From: Pigoraptor chileana
Lineage: Eukaryota > Opisthokonta > Filasterea
Direction: 5' to 3'
NCBI GenBank assembly: GCA_943704495.1
Contig: CALSCR010002507.1
Span: 1-23,238, forward strand
Length of the DNA stretch: 23,238 nucleotides
The position numbers and the translations under genes are program-made. The notes beneath the pieces were generated by a model. The model saw only the letters and a program-made list of their open reading frames with translations. It searched no databases and was not told the origin of the DNA. Of the stretch, positions 17,883 through 23,238 are shown piece by piece. Each line of letters opens with the position of its first letter. Within the stretch, counting starts at the first letter, position 1.

Positions 17883-18569
17883 TTACAACTCCCTTGTCTG
17901 GGGCAGAGCGAGCCCCCCGCCTGCGGAAGCCTCGGCAAGAAGGCGGCGTATGGTGGTCTCACTGACACCCGCACAGCGAGCAGCCCGTGCGAGTGGAGTG
18001 TCACTCATGAAGCTGTTAAATGACACCTTCGGCACGTACACCCCTCCCCCCTGAGCAAGTCGTCGCTCGGCCATACAAATAGAACCGATGCGCAGTATCT
18101 CCCGAATTTCGTTCTCTGAGAGAGCACGGTTTTTGGCAATGCGGTCGATCCCGGAGGTAAGGCCGTGCTCCTTCGCTATCCCTGCAGCTTCTTTCTTCAG
18201 ATTTAGAGGACCACGTGGGCAGCATCCGGGCTGGTGAGTCCTATGGCAGGAGCGACACTTACAAAATGCGTGTTGAGGCGCCAGACGTTTTTGTTGTGTT
18301 CCAGCGACTGCCGCGACTGCTGGTTTTGCAACATTAACACCCACGCCGGCCTCCCGCAGCCAGATCCGGCAGACTGATGCTTTGCCGTGGATGATGGCGA
18401 CCCAACTGAATCCGTTTAGATATGCGCGTGCTTGGCTTCGCCGCCACGGCAGCTGCTCCAGCCACCACTGTTTCAGGTTGTGGGCACCGACGCACATCAT
18501 GTCCCGTCTGATGACATCGAGAGCAGCTGTGTTGATACCGTATGCGTGCCAAAGAGTTGCAGCCGCCAT
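17883..18569 (-). CDS. Unrecognised protein with Cys/His cluster and C-terminal helix-turn-helix-like segment
   Basis: This open frame of 228 codons starts at ATG 18569. I do not recognise the protein. The N-terminal half has several Trp and Arg residues. At about 117-130 a cluster reads CKCRSCHRTHQPGCC, which could bind zinc. The C-terminal 90 residues look helical and end with SDTPLARAARCAGVSETTIR, a pattern typical of a helix-turn-helix such as the DNA-binding part of transposases and resolvases. No catalytic DDE or other enzyme domain follows, and no flanking inverted repeats were found. It could be a small gene, a decayed DNA-transposon fragment or an exon of a larger gene. An overlapping frame (18678-18334) is also open, so coding status is uncertain. 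Confidence 0.35.
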   Translation of the reverse strand: MAAATLWHAYGINTAALDVIRRDMMCVGAHNLKQWWLEQLPWRRSQARAYLNGFSWVAIIHGKASVCRIWLREAGVGVNVAKPAVAAVAGTQQKRLAPQHAFCKCRSCHRTHQPGCCPRGPLNLKKEAAGIAKEHGLTSGIDRIAKNRALSENEIREILRIGSICMAERRLAQGGGVYVPKVSFNSFMSDTPLARAARCAGVSETTIRRLLAEASAGGGLALPQTREL

Positions 18570-18679
18570 CGGCTGCCGGTGCTGTCGGGTAGTCCTCTGT
18601 CCGTGCCCTTTTGGCCGGGGGCTCCAGCAGGCCGCCTAGGGCCGCCGTGAGCTGCGGCGTTGCGGCCGCCGCAGCCATC

Positions 18680-19390
18680 AGTCCAGCGGCCCGAGTGCGT
18701 CAGACTTGCGGTCAGTGCGCGATGCCGTCAGAAATATCTCGGCTGATGGCGACCACCGGGGGTCGTTCAGCGACCGCGCAAACAGTCGGTCCTTCAAACA
18801 CCTGCATCAGCCCAAATCAGCCACACTGCAGAAACTTTAAGAACCTTTTACTCTGACTGCAGTTGTCAGGAGGATTGCCCCGGCGTGCGACAAACGACGG
18901 CCGTGAACTCCGTCGTGATTCAAAAGACGGCCGTCGGCAGAGGTGCCGTGCCGCCGGGCTCCGTGCGAACTTCCATCACGTGATCGATACATTACCCAAT
19001 ACGCAGTCCATAATAATTGTTTATATTTTATGTGAAACTTTTTTATTTATTGACCGATTTTGCCGCTTCCTCTTTGCAATACAATGCCACGCTCAACAGC
19101 TTATAACACTTTCTCACCTGACTCCTGTGAAGCTGAATTTGCTGCATTCGGGATTGTGCCTTCACTGAGTGTCAGCCGGCGAATTTCAGCTTCTGGTAAA
19201 GTAGATTAATTATAGTCGAAATCACTGGATTTTAGATGCCAGTTAAGTTGAAAAATGACTTCCAGTCATGCGTCATGGTTTGGACTGAGGAAGCGTGACG
19301 TCATAGTGCTCAGTGTTGGCTTAGTATATTAAGACTTCAGTCGCCATCGGGCTCGGATTTAACTGCCACTGAGCAACGGCATGAGCAACG
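18680..19390. other. Unassigned sequence
   Basis: No supported gene. Visible structure includes an inverted pair ACGACGG/CCGTCGT near 18893-18918, GACGGCC motifs repeated nearby, and two tandem copies of GAGCAACGGCAT at 19371-19394. Confidence 0.5.
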
Positions 19391-19396
19391 GCATGG

Positions 19397-19406
19397 TATT
19401 TAAATA
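19397..19406 (+). promoter_or_regulatory. TATA-like element upstream of the HNH gene
   Basis: TATTTAAATA lies about 140 bases before the ATG at 19546 and directly after two copies of GAGCAACGGCAT. A role as a core promoter is inferred from sequence and position only. Confidence 0.35.
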
Positions 19407-19545
19407 AGCTTAAACGCAGGATGCAGGTCAAATACTGACCTTCCGTTTCAGAAACAAAAGAGACGACGCCACACCGAGCCAAACCGAGCTGGAAAGAACA
19501 GAGGACACAACCGCTACAAAGCCGGAGTGTGCGCACAACAGCGGC

Positions 19546-20412
19546 ATGAACCGGAAAGCCCATCAAGCAAAGCAGTCAGCCCCCTGGTCAGCCCCCCGCC
19601 GGCCTAAGCCTTCCACTGTGCCGAGGGTGGATGCGCGCACTGCCCACACTAAGCAAGTTGTCACTGGTGCGCTCAACGACTTGATCGGGGACGAAGAATT
19701 GGTCGCTTACATTGCGGATGTGGTTGCAGACGTGGCACATTCCGTGCGTGACGTCACCGATCTTCACGAGGCCGTCGGAGAAACACTGATAAGGTACAGA
19801 GCGACGCAATACTTTTTTCGCAAGGCATCTCCAATTTTTGCTGAATTCAATTTTGTTCCATTTTCTGACTGATGCCGACACACTGATTCTGGCTACCCGT
19901 GTAGTTTTGGTGCCGCGGACTCGTCGGACGAGGCGTTTCTCTTGTGCGGGAGCATTGTTGGTGAGCTCGCGAAGCACTCGCTAATCGAGGTATCGTCTGC
20001 TTCAATTGAGGAAAAGTCTGAGGATGCGGATGATCAATCAACCTCCAAGGACACCGTAGAGGAGGACGAGGGCGATGCCGGCGCCGACGGTGCGCTGCTC
20101 GGAGAAGGAGAGTGCGAGCTGTGCGAGAGGGAGACGTTTCTCACACGTCACCACCTCATCCCACGCACCCTTCACCAGCGGTATCTAACGAAGGGATATA
20201 CGCGTGCAGAATTGAATGCTGTCGCAAACATATGCCGCCCATGCCACTCGGCCGTCCACCGATTCATCGATCTCAAGACGATGGGAGAGGAGTACAACAC
20301 TGTCGAGAAGCTTGTGGAGCACGAGTCGGTGCGCAAGTGGATCCCGTATGCCGCAAAAATGAGGACCCGGACGCGCGCGGAGGCATTGAGCAATCTCCAA
20401 TATGCGCGATGA
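19546..20412 (+). CDS. HNH nuclease-domain protein with N-terminal helical (PWI/ABCF3-N-like) domain (2 exons)
   Basis: Exons 19546-19793 and 19905-20412 give 251 aa. The junction is GTACAG...TGTAG and restores the frame as ...ETLI-S-FGAADSS. The basic Pro-rich N-terminus (1-35) is followed by a compact helical region (about 42-110; GDEELVAYIADVV, DLHEAVGETLI, LLCGSIVGELA) that resembles PWI-like domains such as the ABCF3 N-terminus. After an acidic linker comes an HNH module: C153/C156 (CELC), RHHLIPR with H165 and H166, N191 in ANICRPCH, C193/C196, H197 and H201. The four Cys would bind structural zinc, and His, Asn and His the catalytic metal. The HNH assignment is strong by motif; nuclease activity, substrate and the PWI-like assignment are inferred. 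Similar single HNH proteins occur in fungi and protists with unknown roles. Confidence 0.82.
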
Positions 20413-20640
20413 GTGAGCTTGAAGCAGGCAGTGATTACAATAGTCAACTGTATAGCGGACAAAGGCTCGTCCGTCGTGACCAGCACCAGCCCAACATTTC
20501 AGTGGCAATGGTACTTACCAGGCCATGCATGTGAACATAAATTCCGTAGCACAAGGAAAAAACCACTTTGACTCTGCCCATTCACAAGAGCAACAAATCA
20601 GCTCGCGTTTCCCAGTGTATGGAGGCCATCAACGATTGTT
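20413..20640. other. Convergent 3' flanks, HNH gene / archaemetzincin
   Basis: 228 bases separate the two stop codons. It should contain both 3' UTRs; no other feature is seen. Confidence 0.6.
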
Positions 20641-22201
20641 TTACTCTTCCACCATGTCAACAGTACCCTCGACTGCCGATAGCATTCCTTGCGTCCACAC
20701 CCGCTCCTCTCTAAACACGTCGCCAGGTGCGCGTGTATAAAATTCAAGCAGGTCTCTGTACCTGCACGCGGTCAACAAAGTAGCCAACATTCAGCGGCCA
20801 ACTGCAACCGAGAGAGAGGACTTTCCACACGAAATTCACCAGAGCACCGGCGAGACCATGTACAGGTTCGACCACATTTAGTAGACAGCCTTAACAGCAT
20901 ACACAAAAACGACCCAAGATATGCACTGACCTCTTCATGACGTCAAACTTTGACTGCCCGATCGCGAGTTGCAGTTTCCTGAGATCGATAGGGCAGAGAT
21001 GACAGGAGCGGCGCTCACTCTCCTCCAGAGAGTTGCTTCCTCCCATGGCACAGTCGAAGAAGACGCAGTGCCGCAAGTTGAACATGTGCCCTATTTCGTG
21101 CACGCACACCTACACATTTGAACACAACGAGCACGAGTAAACATTGTACATGGCAACGATTGATGGTTAGCGTGTGGCAACCAAGTGACGTTGAATTTGT
21201 GAGCGTTACTGTGGCTACTGCACCAAGATCTTCGGTTTCTCTTTACCTTGCAGCTTCGCTTCAGCACGACGTTCTCGTAAGCATCCCCGCGCTCCTCGCC
21301 GTAGAAGAGACTGTCGTACCGCGCAAAACTGAACACGCCACACCCATCAACGGTCGACGCCTGTCCAAACACAAAATTCCACTCATCTGATGGATAAAGA
21401 TCGGCCATGGTGATCCCGAGGACGCTGCGGCAATTGCATGGTCGAAAAGCGTGGAGCGCAAACAAGAGTGTTAAAGGGAAAAATCTGCATAACTTGGACG
21501 GGCACATAGTCATTTTGTTCGGCGGCATTAATTCGCACACCGAGCACCAGTACCCACCAATAAGCGTCTTTTGGCCGTCGTGCTTTCAACACGTCAAGTA
21601 AGTCCCCTATAAGTACTTGTGGCTTGCCTGTGTATTCGTTCGTTCGTGATTGCACGGATCCGCTCTTTATTCGCACCGCAGGAAGCACTCTGGCATCCAT
21701 TTGGTAGAACCTGCCACGAGGGAGAAGCAGGGAATACATATACATATAAACATACGCACGTGAGCCAGTCGTTCACCGGCCAAGTGGAAACTATCGACCG
21801 TAATGCATCGGCGTCTCTGACACATGATAGGGCTGTAGATCCTGCCAAACCCACTTCTTTACATAGTCGCAAATAACCGAGGTGTCCGGAGAGGCGCAGT
21901 TGCTCCGACCCAGCAGACTGGCATCGGCATCTAGCGGCAGGAGGTATATAATAGCCCTCCGTCCGTGATCCACATGATTCCGAATCGATTGCGCCCAGCT
22001 CTTCACCGTTTGTGCTCTTTCGCTGTGTGCGTGCAGCCATTCTCCAGGGCGAGGAATGCGTAGCGGCCGAAAGTATGGGGGGCACAAATGGGTCAGATCG
22101 AACGCACGGCGTGCGGGAAGTGGGACGTCTTCCACTGAGCCGAGTGCGCGTGTCGCCTCGCTCTGTGTTGACGGGGTGTACTGGGTGGCGGACGTGAGCA
22201 T
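20641..22201 (-). CDS. AMZ2: Archaemetzincin-type zinc metalloprotease, AMZ2-like (5 exons)
   Basis: Minus-strand exons 22201-21855, 21710-21558, 21424-21247, 21109-20931 and 20761-20641 give 325 aa. The family are metzincin-fold proteases (aminopeptidase activity reported for human AMZ1/2). Landmarks: an N-terminal FRPLRIPRPGEWL like the AMZ2 PxTLHSPSDW region; GDLLDVLKARRPKDAYC, restored across intron 2; VLGITMADLYPSDEWNFVFG (168-187); GVFSFARY; LKRSCK; then the zinc site HEIGHMFNLRHC with ligands H230, H234, H240 and base E231, followed by C246, M248 and C262/C265. KRYRDLLEFY near the end matches the ERYKALVRWI helix of AMZ2. Two positions depart from the family: Asn237 in place of the metzincin Gly, and a shifted CXXC pair. 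The start ATG at 22201 is the first ATG in the open frame. Introns 1 and 2 both use GTGGGT donors. Confidence 0.93.
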
Positions 22202-23041
22202 ATTTGAAGCAGCTATTGGGCCCCGGCGGAGGCTATAGCGATTAGATTGGGCTGTGGGGATCCGTAATGGAGGACAGTAATGATCTGCCCCACTCAAGAT
22301 CTAGCGAGCATAGAAGTATTATGCACTTTTTGAAGTTACATTCACTTTCGTCAGCAAGAGAAAGCCACTGCTATGCTCCGCCGTCATTGCATCTCACAGA
22401 GATTCGGCGCTGTGACAGCCGGAAACGCACTGACGTCAGCGAATTCTCGGGGACTTGCGGGTATAATTATTACCGCCAGCTCGCTTAATATTTGGGCGGG
22501 AAATTGTTTTGGAAAATTGATGACCCGACGGGACGACCGCCTCAGGGCCGGTTGCATCTCAATCAGATTAAAGGCATTGAGAGTTGTATTGCAAACCAAG
22601 ACATTGCAATGTCTAAGCGCCGTATGTAGTGTATGGACATGGCCATACGGCGAGAGGTGCACTTTGCGTGCCCTGTCGCAAACTGCCGATCGGCAAGTGT
22701 ATTCAAGACGCCGCTGGAGGAATGGGATGCGGGATCTGGGCTCACAACGCTCGCTTGGTTCGTTGAAACTCCGGGGTTGCATTTGAAAAGAGTTGAGGAA
22801 AAACCATCAATATCAACATGGAGAATATGATAGGGAGCTCTTGATGGGGATCATAAACACAGAAGCGCAGGGAAATGGAATTGCTTCCTTCAAGCCGTCT
22901 GGTGCACTTACGAGTCTCCAATCTATTTATCCCCCCGCCCCCCTAGCCCTGCATGTCGGCTGCAACTTGCGGTGTGCGAAAACTGCCTTTGTTTTATTCC
23001 GCATCCTGCGACAGAGAGTGCCAGGGCCAACAACCGGCGGC
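22202..23041. other. Intergenic region upstream of the archaemetzincin
   Basis: This 840-base stretch has no recognised gene. It holds a GGCGGGAAA motif (22495-22503, E2F-like), a perfect 16-bp palindrome AGACATTGCAATGTCT (22599-22614) and a C-rich run (22931-22945). Short frames on both strands show no motif. Confidence 0.5.
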
Positions 23042-23238
23042 ATGAACAGTTTGGCAATGCTGCGGTTGGGGGAGCACACTGGTTGCATGGCACGAATTTG
23101 CACCGGAGGGACAGAGAAGACGACGTCGATTGCTCCACAGAAGGGCGGGAAGAGCGTGCTACGGTTATGTGTAAGAAATGCGGATTTCGATCACTTTTCG
23201 GTGAGTTCGTACTATATGCGTCTACTGCGGGGGGGGGG
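23042..23238 (+). CDS. Possible first exon of an unrecognised gene, cut by the window edge
   Basis: From ATG 23042 a frame stays open to the window edge; read backwards it also appears open for about 100 bases. The likely exon end is at 23200, where HFS is followed by a good donor GTGAGT (23201). The encoded 53 residues (MNSLAMLRLGEHTG... KGGKSVLRLCVRNADFDHF) have two Cys-containing basic segments and match nothing I can name. The closing homopolymer of G suggests low-quality or contig-end sequence. An opposite-strand frame (23138-22923) overlaps, so this may be non-coding. Confidence 0.25.
   Translation, partial: MNSLAMLRLGEHTGCMARICTGGTEKTTSIAPQKGGKSVLRLCVRNADFDHFSVSSYYMRLLRGG

Noticed and set aside
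18334-18678. CCHC zinc-knuckle pattern (CSRCHQTGHDVRRC) in a minus-strand frame overlapping the orphan 228-codon frame
   Set aside because: The spacing fits a zinc knuckle, but the frame is short, overlaps another open frame and has no partner domain. A gag-like or other retroelement origin cannot be supported from this alone.
1-23238. CRISPR arrays, rRNA genes, riboswitches, LTR or Polinton elements
   Set aside because: No regularly spaced direct repeats with unique spacers, no rRNA-like sequence, and no reverse transcriptase, integrase, capsid or polymerase motifs were seen on either strand.

Overview
This is nuclear DNA from an intron-rich, ciliated, probably free-living unicellular eukaryote. 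The evidence is spliced genes with GT-AG introns (36 introns placed here), a eukaryotic tRNA-Asp with a T-rich Pol III stop, two axonemal (cilium) genes, and a histidine-biosynthesis gene, which animals lack. Heterotrophic flagellates near the base of opisthokonts, zoosporic fungi or stramenopiles would all fit; the sequence alone does not decide. The window opens inside a GT microsatellite and ends in a run of G, so both edges may be contig ends.

Layout from left to right. 1-564: GT repeat and unassigned sequence. 565/802-3103 (+): RNase H1 in 8 exons. 3529-5664 (-): a basic protein with an N-terminal SAP-like motif, 4 exons. 5938-6009 (+): tRNA-Asp(GUC). 6118-7113 (+): intronless RsmH/METTL15-type rRNA methyltransferase. 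7485-10459 (+): CFAP184/CCDC96-type axonemal coiled-coil protein, 7 exons. 10761-12670 (-): histidinol-phosphate aminotransferase, 6 exons. 13752-17466 (+): thioredoxin plus two nucleoside diphosphate kinase domains and a long EEPAH repeat tail, 11 exons. 17467-19545: gene-poor stretch with an unrecognised minus-strand frame that ends in a helix-turn-helix-like segment. 19546-20412 (+): helical domain fused to an HNH nuclease domain, 2 exons. 20641-22201 (-): archaemetzincin metalloprotease, 5 exons. 22202-23238: intergenic, with a possible first exon cut by the right edge.

The exon models were built by hand. Every junction keeps frame and falls at GT/AG, and the spliced proteins restore family motifs across the junctions. 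There is no operon-like logic. Two genes (CFAP184 and Trx-NDPK) serve the cilium and flank the histidine gene. RNase H1 and RsmH both have N-termini that look mitochondrial. The most unusual traits are the GT repeats growing from 5' splice donors, a strong GTGGG donor preference, the two-AUG RNase H1, the altered thioredoxin site, the archaemetzincin with changed metal-site residues, and the HNH fusion protein.
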